In this document: positions 54,215 to 62,798 of the stretch, in pieces
Numbering within the stretch: position 1 is the first letter of the stretch
How the letters are laid out: each line of letters opens with the position of its first letter
Origin: Elusimicrobiota bacterium
GTDB taxonomy: Bacteria > Elusimicrobiota > Elusimicrobia > FEN-1173
Length of the DNA stretch: 64,000 nucleotides
Assembly (NCBI GenBank): GCA_016714745.1
Contig: JADKCG010000001.1
Span: forward strand, 153,288 to 217,287
Direction of reading: 5' to 3'
Notes under the pieces: model-generated
Databases searched by the model: none
The model's input: only the letters and a program-made list of their open reading frames with translations
What the model was told of the DNA's origin: nothing
Position numbers and translations under genes: made by a program

Positions 54215-56234
54215 AAGCGGCCCCTCTTCCTCTTTGCGCCTGGCCGCCACGTCGTTGTTTGCGGCCGGGGGGGCTTTGGCCGGACCGCTTAAAGGGTTCG
54301 AGCCGCGGCCTCAGCAACGGCAAATGGCGGAGGCGGTTGAACGATCGTTGGCGGAAGGAAAACCCCTTTTGGTTGAAGCTGGGACCGGTGTCGGGAAATC
54401 TTTGGCGTATCTCCTTCCCTCCGCGCTGTGGGCGGTGCGGGAGAACAAACGCGTGTGGGTCTCCACCCATACGAAAGCCCTCCAGGAACAGCTCCTCAAC
54501 AAAGACCTGCCTACTGTTCAGTCTGTTTTGAAATTGGCCGGACTGGATTTGCGCTTTAGTCTTTTGATGGGAAATGGCAACTACCTGTGCCTGGATCGGC
54601 TTCAGCGTGCGGGCTCTTTGTGGGGGGGAGAAGACGCACGGATTCTTTCGACGTTGGGGGATTGGGCTAAAACCGCTGATACCGGAATGCGGGCGCGATT
54701 GCCCTGCGGGGTTCCCCAACCCCTGTGGGAGACCCTTTGCCGAGACCCGGATCTTTGTTTGGCCAAGGGGACGCCCCTGGCGGAGAAGTGTCTTTATCAA
54801 AAGGATCTTGCGTTCGCTCGCAAAGCCCACATTGTTGTGATCAATCACGCACTTTTTTTCGCTGGACCTCCCTTAAAGGAAGCGGATGCCTTGATTTTGG
54901 ATGAGGCCCACACCTTAGAAGATGCGGCGTCGCGGTTTCTGGGGTATGAATTGTCGAACTTCTCCTTGAAACGTTTGTGGGACGATCTTTTCTCTCCGGA
55001 AACCGGCCGAGGGCTGGCCCGTCGGTTGAGAAACCGGGGGCTTGAACGGTCGGTTCATGCGGCGAGGGACCAAACCGACGAATTTTTTATGATGTTGGAT
55101 TCTCAGATCAGATTTTCTGACAATGAAAACCAACGACGTTTGAGGGCGCCGCTCTCCGGAACAGAAGGCCTGGACAGCGCTCTGATGTCCATCGAAAATC
55201 AGTTGGCGGAGGCATTGGTTTCGTCGGAATCCAACGAAGGGGAATCCGATGTCCGGTCCCACCTGCTCCGCGTGCGGGAAATATTAAATCATGTGCGATC
55301 GTTCTCCGGTGAGCTCTTGTCCGATCACGCGTACTGGGCGGAACGGAGCACCACCCGGAGGGGCCCGCGGCTTTCTCTCCACGGCGCTCCGGTGGACCTG
55401 GCCCCCTTTTTGAAGGAACGCATTGTGGCCACGTATCCCCGCGCGGTGTTGACGTCGGCCACCTTGACGGTCGGGGGAACCTTTAACGCGGCTCGCGCCC
55501 GGTTTGGCATGGAGGCCTGTTCCGAAACGATCTTGGATTCGCCGTTCGATTTTAAAAACCACGCGGCCCTGTTTGTCGATCCCGCCACGCCAGACCCCAA
55601 AACAGACCCCGCGGGACATGAATCTTTTGTCTTGCAACGGTGCCTCGATCTGTCTCAGGTTGTGCCCGGCGGCCTTTTCATTTTGTTCACCAGTTGGTCA
55701 TTTTTAGAGCGGGCCCATACCGCCTTGACGGGCCGGGTGGGGGCGCGGCCTCTCTTTAAGCAGGGGCAGGAACCTCCCTCCCATTTGTTGGACCATTTCA
55801 AGAAAGCAGGAAACGGGATCTTGCTTGGGACAGACACCTTTTGGCAGGGCGTGGATGTGCCGGGATCGGCGCTTTCTTGTGTGGTGATCACGCGACTTCC
55901 GTTCACGCCGCCCACCGCTCCTCTGGAAGAGGCCCGTCAAGAATGGCTGGAGAGCCAAGGACACAACGTCTTTTCCGAATACACAGTCCCACGCGCCGTG
56001 ATTAAGTTTCGACAGGGATTTGGCCGGTTGATCCGGTCCCATCGGGACACCGGGGCTGTCGTGATCCTTGACCCGAGGGTCCAAACCAAACCGTATGGCC
56101 GTGTTTTTTTAAAATCCCTTCCCCCCTGTCGGCCGATCGCGGCCATTCAGGACTTGGCGATTTTTTTTAATTCAATCCGGAACAGTTCTGAGAAGGCTCG
56201 TTTCGCGGACAAGCCGGAAAGAGGGTTGGCCTGA
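54198..56234 (+). CDS. DinG/XPD-type ATP-dependent helicase
   Basis: 678 residues. Walker A LLVEAGTGVGKSLAYLLP near residue 60, Ia VWVSTHTKALQEQLL, DEAH box ADALILDEAHTLED near 235, motif III LTSATLTVGGTF and motif VI RQGFGRLIRSHRDTGAVVILDPR. Cysteines in NYLCLDR, LPCGVP, CRDPDLC and EKCLYQKD suit the [4Fe-4S] domain of XPD-like helicases. A role in DNA repair is likely. No exonuclease domain, so it is a short DinG. Confidence 0.93.
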   Translation: MTRGNKSGPSSSLRLAATSLFAAGGALAGPLKGFEPRPQQRQMAEAVERSLAEGKPLLVEAGTGVGKSLAYLLPSALWAVRENKRVWVSTHTKALQEQLLNKDLPTVQSVLKLAGLDLRFSLLMGNGNYLCLDRLQRAGSLWGGEDARILSTLGDWAKTADTGMRARLPCGVPQPLWETLCRDPDLCLAKGTPLAEKCLYQKDLAFARKAHIVVINHALFFAGPPLKEADALILDEAHTLEDAASRFLGYELSNFSLKRLWDDLFSPETGRGLARRLRNRGLERSVHAARDQTDEFFMMLDSQIRFSDNENQRRLRAPLSGTEGLDSALMSIENQLAEALVSSESNEGESDVRSHLLRVREILNHVRSFSGELLSDHAYWAERSTTRRGPRLSLHGAPVDLAPFLKERIVATYPRAVLTSATLTVGGTFNAARARFGMEACSETILDSPFDFKNHAALFVDPATPDPKTDPAGHESFVLQRCLDLSQVVPGGLFILFTSWSFLERAHTALTGRVGARPLFKQGQEPPSHLLDHFKKAGNGILLGTDTFWQGVDVPGSALSCVVITRLPFTPPTAPLEEARQEWLESQGHNVFSEYTVPRAVIKFRQGFGRLIRSHRDTGAVVILDPRVQTKPYGRVFLKSLPPCRPIAAIQDLAIFFNSIRNSSEKARFADKPERGLA

Positions 56235-56335
56235 AGCGGAAAAAATTATAGTCTTGTCTGGCTGGGATGCTGGCGCTTTCTTTCTAGGGGAGCAGTAGAC
56301 CCCTGTGTCTCTTTATCGTTCTATAGGCTTCAACA

Positions 56336-56445
56336 AAAGTCCCGCGGGCTGGTCCCGTCGGTTCCCGCCTGCTACTGCGTCGCAGGGCGCCTCCCTCCGC
56401 GAGGCGGGTTTAGCCGGAACTGGGACCGACCCGCTTCAGAGGGAA
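56336..56445. repeat. Imperfect inverted repeat upstream of the efflux adaptor
   Basis: GCGGGCTGGTCCCGTCGGTT pairs imperfectly with the complement of CCGGAACTGGGACCGACCCGC; the interior holds GCCTCCCTCCGCGAGGCGGG. A 90-residue frame crossing it has no protein character and is not annotated. The rest of 56235-56470 holds no gene. Confidence 0.55.
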
Positions 56446-56477
56446 AAAGTGGCACCTATTTTTTATGGTTCTGAATT

Positions 56478-56495
56478 TTGGCATGTTTGTCGCAT
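56478..56495 (+). promoter_or_regulatory. Candidate sigma-54 (-24/-12) promoter before the efflux adaptor
   Basis: TTGGCATGTTTGTCGCA has GG at 56480-56481 and GC at 56492-56493, exactly 10 nt apart as sigma-54 requires. The start codon is ~100 nt downstream. An almost identical site is at 58390-58406. Confidence 0.7.
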
Positions 56496-56590
56496 GAAGG
56501 GGGGGGAGGAATCCCGACAAAGTATTATTTTTCATGGTATTTTGTCTTGGGTCCTAATCTCGCTTCGTTGGTGAATAAAGGAGAACGACC

Positions 56591-57766
56591 TTGACCGATC
56601 ATCCTGGCCACCCGCCTCACGGCGGACATGAGCATTCCGCCCCCGCTCCGCGGCCGCCCCAAGGGCATGGTCGCCCAACCGTGCGCGGGCCCCTTCACGG
56701 CATTTTAAATCGGGGGATCAAACCATTCGCTAAAAAACATAAGTTTATCTTCCTGGGGATCATCTCCGCCCTTGGGTTAATGCTGGTATTTGGCGCCGCG
56801 AAGGTGGGAGGATTTTTGAGCGGCGGCAAAGACAAAGAAGTAAAACCGACCAAAGAGGGCGGCGCGGTGGCCGTCAACGTGGCGGAAGTGAAGCCCGAGC
56901 ATTTCGTCGATCCCATGGTGGCCGTGGGAACCATTCAGGGAGCCAACGAGATTCCTTTGCGTTTTGAGAGCGATGGCGTCATTGAATTTTTTGAGTTCCG
57001 TGAGGGCGATAAAGTTCGCAAAGGCGACGTGATCGCCCGGTTGAACCAGAGAGACACTTTCCTTAAGTTGAAAAAAGCCCGCTTGGAACTGGAACAAATG
57101 GAAAAGCTGTATGCCATCGGGGGCATCTCTTTAAATAAGCTTGAAGAAGTGAAGGTCAACGCGGATCTGGCGGCCTCGGAAATGGAGAAGACGGTGTTGC
57201 GTTGTTCCCGCGATGGAATTCTGGGGGACAAACGCGCTGAAGTCGGGGAGTTTGTCACGCCAGCGAAAGAAATTGCGACGCTCATGAACATTGAGAACGT
57301 CATGGTTGTGGTGGGAGTCATTGAAAAGGAAATTGATCGAATTTTTCCTGGCCAGAAGGTCGTTCTTACGGTGGATACGTATCCCAACGTGGAGTTTACG
57401 GGGAAAGTCAACGAGATCGACCCGGGTGTCGATGACAGAACTCGGACCATGAAAGTGCGGTCCCTCTTATCCAACGACGGAGGCCTCCTTTTGCCCGGGA
57501 TGTTCGCCCGGGTCCGTATCACGATTTTTGAACAGGACAACGCCCTGGTTGTTCCCAACGACGCGGTGGAGAAAACCTCTGGGGGAAGTAAGGTCTACAT
57601 TGTGAGCAAAGACAACAAGGCGGAGGAGCGGCAGGTGGAGGTTAGCTACGTGTCCACCCAGTTCTCCCTCATTTCAAAGGGGATTGAGCCGGGAGACCTT
57701 GTGATCACCCAACGTCCCAACGATCTAAAGAACGGCGCCGCCGTCAAGGTCATCGAAAAAAGTTAA
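56591..57766 (+). CDS. Membrane-fusion (HlyD/RND adaptor) protein
   Basis: 391 residues. A His/Pro-rich N-terminus (HPPHGGHEHSAPAPRPPQGH) precedes one membrane helix (FIFLGIISALGLMLVFGAAKV). Lipoyl halves follow: FFEFREGDKVRKGDVIARLNQRD and VLRCSRDGILGDKRAEVGEFVTPAKEI, then beta-barrel and proximal domains (FTGKVNEIDPGVDDRTRTMKVRSLL). The coiled hairpin is short. Such adaptors link inner-membrane pumps to an outer-membrane channel, but neither partner is adjacent. The start is TTG 56591 behind AAGGAGA. Confidence 0.88.
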   Translation: MTDHPGHPPHGGHEHSAPAPRPPQGHGRPTVRGPLHGILNRGIKPFAKKHKFIFLGIISALGLMLVFGAAKVGGFLSGGKDKEVKPTKEGGAVAVNVAEVKPEHFVDPMVAVGTIQGANEIPLRFESDGVIEFFEFREGDKVRKGDVIARLNQRDTFLKLKKARLELEQMEKLYAIGGISLNKLEEVKVNADLAASEMEKTVLRCSRDGILGDKRAEVGEFVTPAKEIATLMNIENVMVVVGVIEKEIDRIFPGQKVVLTVDTYPNVEFTGKVNEIDPGVDDRTRTMKVRSLLSNDGGLLLPGMFARVRITIFEQDNALVVPNDAVEKTSGGSKVYIVSKDNKAEERQVEVSYVSTQFSLISKGIEPGDLVITQRPNDLKNGAAVKVIEKS

Positions 57767-57789
57767 CCGAGATCCTCCTCAGCGAACGA

Positions 57790-58049
57790 ATTTTTGTCCG
57801 CCGACTTTCGGAAAAATTCGTGATGGCCCAGGGCCTTCGCTTTGTCGTTTTCCACTCGGTGGCCGGACGAGGGGGTCGATCCGTTACCGAAATTCTTCAC
57901 CCGCCGTGGGCAATAAAAAAGGGGGGGGCACTGGGTTTTTCGGCTACCCCAGGGCTTCTCACAGGTGTCCGGTTACGTCGATGGAAACCACAACTCTTCC
58001 CGTCATTCCGGCATGGGGTTGGCCAGCCGTGGCGCTCCCGGCACCTAGG
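57790..58049. other. Intergenic sequence with hairpins, no gene seen
   Basis: Near the start, ACGAATTTTT and AAAAATTCGT form a stem (~57797-57830). The frames crossing the region are rich in Arg/Gly/Pro and differ from any known protein. Confidence 0.45.
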
Positions 58050-58099
58050 GCGGCCGCTCTCAGAGAGAGCGGCACCTGGGGCACCAGAGGTGCTGATGC
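58050..58099 (-). repeat. TCT-loop double-hairpin repeat, copy 3
   Basis: On the minus strand GCATCA is followed by GCACC-TCT-GGTGC, then CCCAGGTGC and CCGCTCTC-TCT-GAGAGCGG. This is the layout of 19026-19075 with different but still paired stems. A partial fourth copy at 58117-58157 (minus) has CGTCGC-TCT-GCGACG and CGGC-TCT-GCCG. Confidence 0.75.
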
Positions 58100-58173
58100 G
58101 TCAGAGCCGTTGTTTCGGCCCGTCGCAGAGCGACGTGCACCTGATGCGGCAGAGCCGTTGTTTCGAAATCCAG

Positions 58174-58214
58174 TATTAAAACTGGATTCCCGACAAAGTC
58201 ATTCGGGAATGACG
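58174..58214. repeat. ATTCCC/GGGAAT hairpin repeat
   Basis: CCAG-TATTAAAA-CTGG is followed by ATTCCCGA-CAAAGTCAT-TCGGGAAT, eight pairs, a common type of dispersed intergenic hairpin. From here to 58380 the sequence is AT-rich with no gene. Confidence 0.6.
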
Positions 58215-58389
58215 AATGTAATGCATTTATTCCCCGGACAGCTGTGAGGGCTTCCTCTGTTACAACTCCGTGACAACTCTGTTACAAAACATTTTCAATT
58301 CTGTTTCAAAAATGTTGCAACTCCTTAAGGGAATCTTAAGATCACTGATGTATTGTCTACAGGGCCTGAAAAAATAAAAAGCCTTGATT

Positions 58390-58406
58390 TTGGCCCGTTT
58401 GTCGCA
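58390..58406 (+). promoter_or_regulatory. Candidate sigma-54 (-24/-12) promoter before the two-component cluster
   Basis: TTGGCCCGTTTGTCGCA has GG at 58392-58393 and GC at 58404-58405, 10 nt apart, and shares TTTTGGC, GTTTGTCGCAT with the site at 56478. The kinase ATG is 37 nt downstream. Confidence 0.7.
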
Positions 58407-58442
58407 TAGAGTTAATCGCGGGGAGAGACTCCTTGCACAACT

Positions 58443-59890
58443 ATGAAACTTCGAGCGCGCTTAAGCCTATTTACCGGACTTATTATCCTGTCCCTCGTGG
58501 GGGGGATAAGCATCTCCACGCTCGTCCTGCTTCGCAAAGTCTTTCTCGCCGAGGTGCGGGCCAACCAAGAGTCGACGCTGAAGAACTTTTCCCGTGTTTG
58601 CGAGGAGTCTCTTGTGTTAAGAGATCCCGTGATTGTCACCCAGTACATCGAAAGTCTTGAAAAATCCCTTCCCGGTTTGGCTTATGCCACTTTCGTTCGT
58701 CCCGATTTGGAAAAAGTGTTGGGAGGCAACGGCACGTTCCAAGAAATCTATCCCTTTGTTTCCCATGCGCTGGAGCCAGGTCTGCCACGCCAGTTGGTTC
58801 GGACACGCGGGGGCAAGGAGATCCAAGAGGTGTCTTCCGAGATTTGCGTGAGGGGAACTTGGCGGGCAAGCTCCGGGTGGGTTTCTTCCAGGCCGATGTC
58901 CAGGCGGCCATTGCTGAAAAGGTCGGCCGCGTGCAGGGGATTGTTTTGCTGGTCGCGGGGATCTCCCTGGTCCTTGCGATTTTGGCAACGCTTGTGATGG
59001 CCACGCAAATCACTCGTCCTCTCCATCTTTTGGCCGATGGGGCCAAAGCGATTGGCGACGGAAATCTGGACACCCAAATTTATGTGGGACGGGAAGACGA
59101 ACTGGGGTTCTTGGCCCACGAATTCAATGTCATGGCTGTTAAGCTGAAAGAACTGGATCAGCTGAAAGACGAGTTCGTCTCGTCCGTCTCTCATGAATTG
59201 CGTTCTCCCCTGGCGGCCATCTCGGGGTATGTGGAACTTATGACCCGAAAACCCTTAGAACAAATTCCCGTGGAGAAAAGGACAAAGGCCTTCAGCATCA
59301 TTTTGGACAGCACCAACCGTTTGACTCAGTTCATTAACGACATTTTGGATTTGGCCAAGTTGAAAGCCGGGCGGGTGGATGTGCGCAAGACGTCGTTCCG
59401 TATTGCCAAAGCGCTGGAGGACACGCTGAATCTTTTTCAACCGTTGTTAGAAAAAAAGAATATGAAGGGGACCCTTTTGGCGGCCGCCGACCTTCCCTCT
59501 TTGTCTGCAGACGATGAAAAAATCCGGCAAGTCATCACCAATCTCGTCTCCAACGCGTACAAGTTCACCCCGGAAGGGGGCACCCTCACTTTGGACGCGA
59601 AAGACACGGGGGCGGACGTGCAGGTGAGCGTTTCCGACACTGGGATCGGCATTCCCAAAGAGTTCATCGGCCACCTCTTTGAGCGGTTCAAGCAGGTGCC
59701 CGGCACCCGCCAAACCATGGGCGGACCGAAAGGAACGGGGTTGGGGTTGGCCATTGCTAAGGGGATCGTGGAAGCCCACGGCGGCCGCATTTGGGCGGAA
59801 AGCGAACCGGGGAAGGGGACCACCTTCTTCTTTACGTTGCCGAAAGCGACTTCCTTGGCCACAGACCCGAACGCGAGGATTTTTAACTGA
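58443..59890 (+). CDS. Membrane sensor histidine kinase (frameshifted)
   Basis: A first helix (LSLFTGLIILSLVGGISISTLVLL) is followed by a ~120-residue periplasmic sensor; near 58843 one base is lost (EVSSEI then REGNLAGKLRVGFFQADV). A second helix (GIVLLVAGISLVLAILATLVMA) leads to HAMP (TRPLHLLADGAKAIGDGNLD), HisKA with the phospho-His in VSSVSHELRSPLAAISGYVEL, and HATPase (NLVSNAYKFTPEGG, DTGIGIPKEF, KGTGLGLAIAKGIVEAHGG). A complete transmembrane sensor kinase. The stop TGA overlaps the next ATG. The ligand is unknown. Confidence 0.93.
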
Positions 59891-61013
59891 TGGACTCCCA
59901 GCCCCCCACCGAGCCCCCCCGCAACGTCCTCGGGTCCTAATCGTGGACGATGAGGCCAACCTGCCGATTTTCCTTAAAGATTTCCTGGAAGAGTGCGGGT
60001 TTGATGTGTCCATGGCGGTGACGGGGAAATCCGCTTTGCGCGTGGCGCTTGAAAACCCTCCCGACGCCATCATCTTGGACGTGGATCTGCCCGACACCGA
60101 CGGTTATACCCTCTGCCGAACCATGCGACGCACCAGCACGCTTCGCACCGTCCCGATCGTTATGCTGACCGCCCTCTCGGACAAACGCAACGAAATCGCT
60201 GGTCTCCGGGCCGGCGCCGACGATTATTTAACCAAACCCATCGACACCGAACGGTTGCAAGCCCGTTTGGAAAACGCCCTGAGCCGAAATATCCGAGAGC
60301 TGGATGCCAACCCGCTGACCCACTTGCCCGGCAACACCAGTATTCTCCAAGAAATGGAACGACGCCTGCGAAAGCAGGAGGCCTTTGCCGTGATCTATTC
60401 GGATCTCAATAATTTCAAGGCGTTTAACGATCGGTATGGGTTTCTGCGAGGCGACCAGGCCATTAAGTTGGCGGCCCAATGCATCGTGTTTTCTGTCGAG
60501 GGGCGGGCCGCGCAGTCCATGTTGATGAGCGGCAATTGGTTTATCGGGCATGTGGGCGGCGACGATTTCGTGGTGATCTTGCCGGCGGAAAAAGCGGAAG
60601 ACGTTTCCCGCGAGATCATTAAGCGTTTTGACGCCGCCGTGCCCGACTTATACGACCCGGAGGACCGGGCCCGCGGTTTCATTCAAGGGAAAACACGTCA
60701 GGGCGAGCCGGCCCAATTTCCTTTCGTTGGGATTGCCCTGGCGATTGTGTCCAACGGGGGCCTCCGGTTCAGCCATCCCGGGGAGATCAGTTCCATGGCC
60801 AGCGAGCTGAAAAGCTACGCCAAATCTTTTGGAAAAAGCGCGTTTGTGACAGACCGTCGCGACCGAATGGCGTTGAAAGAGGAAACCGACAGCGCTCAGT
60901 CCTCCGCGCCCTCCCTCCACGAAAAGCCGGGGGAAAACGCGGAGATGCCGCCGGACATCTTTAGCGAGTTGGGGTTCCTTCCTGAGCCTCCTCGTCCGAA
61001 GGAGGGAGGGTAG
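59890..61013 (+). CDS. Response regulator with GGDEF-like output (frameshift near the start)
   Basis: ATG 59890 overlaps the kinase stop and reads MDSQPPTEPP. A shift in the C-run near 59916 leads to PRVLIVDDEANLPIFLKDFLEECGF. The REC domain has the phospho-Asp in IILDVDLPDTDGYT and Lys in DDYLTKPID. A GGDEF-like domain follows: NPLTHLPGNTSILQEM, AVIYSDLNNFKAFNDRYGFLRGDQAI and VGGDDFVVIL. The active-site loop is GGDDF, a variant of GG(D/E)EF, so cyclase activity is possible but unproven. A Pro/Glu-rich tail ends it. Confidence 0.87.
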
Positions 61014-61015
61014 CC

Positions 61016-61699
61016 ATGTCTGGAAAAAAAATTCTTGTCATTGATGACGATGTCCAGTTGTGCCAGCTGACGTCGGACATTCTGGAAGAACATGGGTTTC
61101 AGTCGGTCGTCGCCAACAACACCGATCAGGGGTTTAAAAAATTGTATGAGGAAACCCCCGACCTCATTTTATTGGACGTGTGGCTCCCGTCGATCGGCGG
61201 CCTCGAATTCTGCCGCCAGATCCGTCAGGATGCGCGGGGACGACATGTGCCGGTCCTCATGTTGACGGTGCAGGACAAAGAGTCCGATAAAGTCATGGGT
61301 CTCGAGATGGGAGCCGACGATTACATGACGAAACCGTTCAGCCAGCGCGAACTCTTGGCCCGGATAAAGGCATTGCTTCGGCGTTTTGATCGCGCCCAAC
61401 CGGAAGTGTTGGCCTTCACGACCGGCGACCTCACGGTGGATTTAGACAAACACACCGTCCGAGTCAAAGGCAAGATCGTGGATCTTACGCCCAAAGAATT
61501 TGACTTGTTGACCGTTCTTTTTAAAAACCGAAACAAAGCGGTGAGCCGGCAAACGCTCCTGGCCGCTGTTTGGGGGTTTGATTCGCCGGGGAACACCGGC
61601 ACCATTGACGTTCATATTCGGCATTTGCGAAAAAAACTGGGCCTCCATGGGGACAAAATTGAGACGATCCTCGGGTTCGGTTATCGTTTCGACGGGTAG
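61016..61699 (+). CDS. OmpR-family response regulator
   Basis: 227 residues. REC: ILVIDDDVQLCQLTSDIL, phospho-Asp in LILLDVWLPSIGG, Thr in LMLTVQD, Lys in DDYMTKPFS. A winged-helix DNA-binding domain follows: VDLTPKEFDLLTVLFKNRNKAVSRQTLL, VWGFDSPGNTGTIDVHIRHLRKKL and ILGFGYRFDG. ATG 61016 lies 2 nt after the previous stop. A likely transcription factor for the upstream kinase. Confidence 0.95.
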   Translation: MSGKKILVIDDDVQLCQLTSDILEEHGFQSVVANNTDQGFKKLYEETPDLILLDVWLPSIGGLEFCRQIRQDARGRHVPVLMLTVQDKESDKVMGLEMGADDYMTKPFSQRELLARIKALLRRFDRAQPEVLAFTTGDLTVDLDKHTVRVKGKIVDLTPKEFDLLTVLFKNRNKAVSRQTLLAAVWGFDSPGNTGTIDVHIRHLRKKLGLHGDKIETILGFGYRFDG

Positions 61700-61704
61700 G
61701 GTGT

Positions 61705-62798
61705 GTGTCGGTCGCGCGTATTTTGGTGGTGGATGACGAATCCGGTTTTCGGGAATTGTGTGTGGACCTCTTGACCGACGCGGGATTTGAAGTGGAGGCC
61801 GCCGGGGATGGCCAAACGGCCTTGGAGCGTCTTTCTCAATCCCCTTTTCAGATGGTCCTGACCGACATCAACATGCCGGTCATGGACGGCATGGCCCTCC
61901 TTCAAAACGTGAAGGCTCGGTTCCCCTTAATCGAGGTCGTTTTGATGACAGCCTTTGGGGGCCTGCAGTCCGCTCTGGAGGCTCTTCGTTTCGGCGCTTA
62001 CGACTACATCACCAACCCGTTCACGCGGGAAGGTCTGGTGGTCACGGTCCGGCGCTGTTTGTAGAAACAACGGCTTTCCTTTGAGTTGAAGCGTGTCCAG
62101 ACGCAACTGATTGAAAAGAGCGATTGGCGGCGCTCGGGTCGGTGTCGGGGTGGTTGGCGCACCGCATGCGCAACCCGCTCAGCGTCATTCAAATGTGCGC
62201 CCAATATCTCATGGCCCATTTTTCGACCACGGACGAGAACCGCGAAGTGGTTTTAGCCATCGAAGACAAGGTGAAAGTGTTGGAACGTATGACCCACGAT
62301 TTTATTGGGTTTTCTCGCACCTACCAACCCCGGCTCCAGCCGGAGGACATCCACGATTTGGTCAACGACGTTCTTTCGGGACTCCGCGCCCGGTTCGAGT
62401 TGCAAAAAGTTGAAATGAATAAGCGTTATGAAGAACCCCTCCCCCTTGTGCCCTTGGACAAGGAGTTGATGAGCGAGGTTTTGGGTTATCTTGTTGACAA
62501 CGCTCTGGACGCGATTCAAGGCCCGGGGACTCTCACGATTCGCGCGCGACAGTCCCCCGCGGGGGTTCTCATGGAAGTGTCCGATACCGGTCCTGCCTTG
62601 GCGGAAGACGTCCGCCGACATTTGTTCGAACCTTTTTTCACCACCAAAGAGCGGGGGACAGGCCTGGGTCTGGCCATTGCCCGCCGAGTGATTGAGAGCC
62701 ACGGGGGGGAACTCACGATAAAGGGGGGATCTCCCACCACGTTTCAGATCCGCCTGCCGATTGCCGTCAGCAAGACCCGCGGGGGAGTGGTTCCTTGA
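61705..62798 (+). CDS. Receiver-histidine kinase hybrid (NtrB-like), split by TAG and a frameshift
   Basis: GTG 61705 begins a REC domain (ARILVVDDESGFRELCVDLLT, phospho-Asp in MVLTDINMPVMDGM, FGAYDYITNPF). An in-frame TAG at 62062-62064 interrupts it, yet the same frame continues KQRLSFELKRVQTQLIEKS, a linker helix. Then a lost base near 62124 gives LAALGSVSGWLAHRMRNPLSVIQM, an NtrB-type HisKA with H-RNPL, and HATPase (GYLVDNALDAIQGPG, FEPFFTTKERGTGLGLAIARRVIESHGG). The second part has no membrane segment. Most likely one cytosolic kinase with two sequence errors; otherwise two genes or decay. Confidence 0.8.

Noticed and set aside
56305..56574. 89-residue ORF before the efflux adaptor
   Set aside because: Lies in an inverted repeat, no ribosome site, no protein-like composition.
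57820..58247. 113- and 119-residue ORFs after the efflux adaptor
   Set aside because: They translate dispersed hairpin repeats in different frames.
62062..62064. TAG as a recoded (pyrrolysine-like) codon
   Set aside because: A frameshift follows within ~60 nt and similar errors are scattered through the window; no other gene shows an in-frame TAG.
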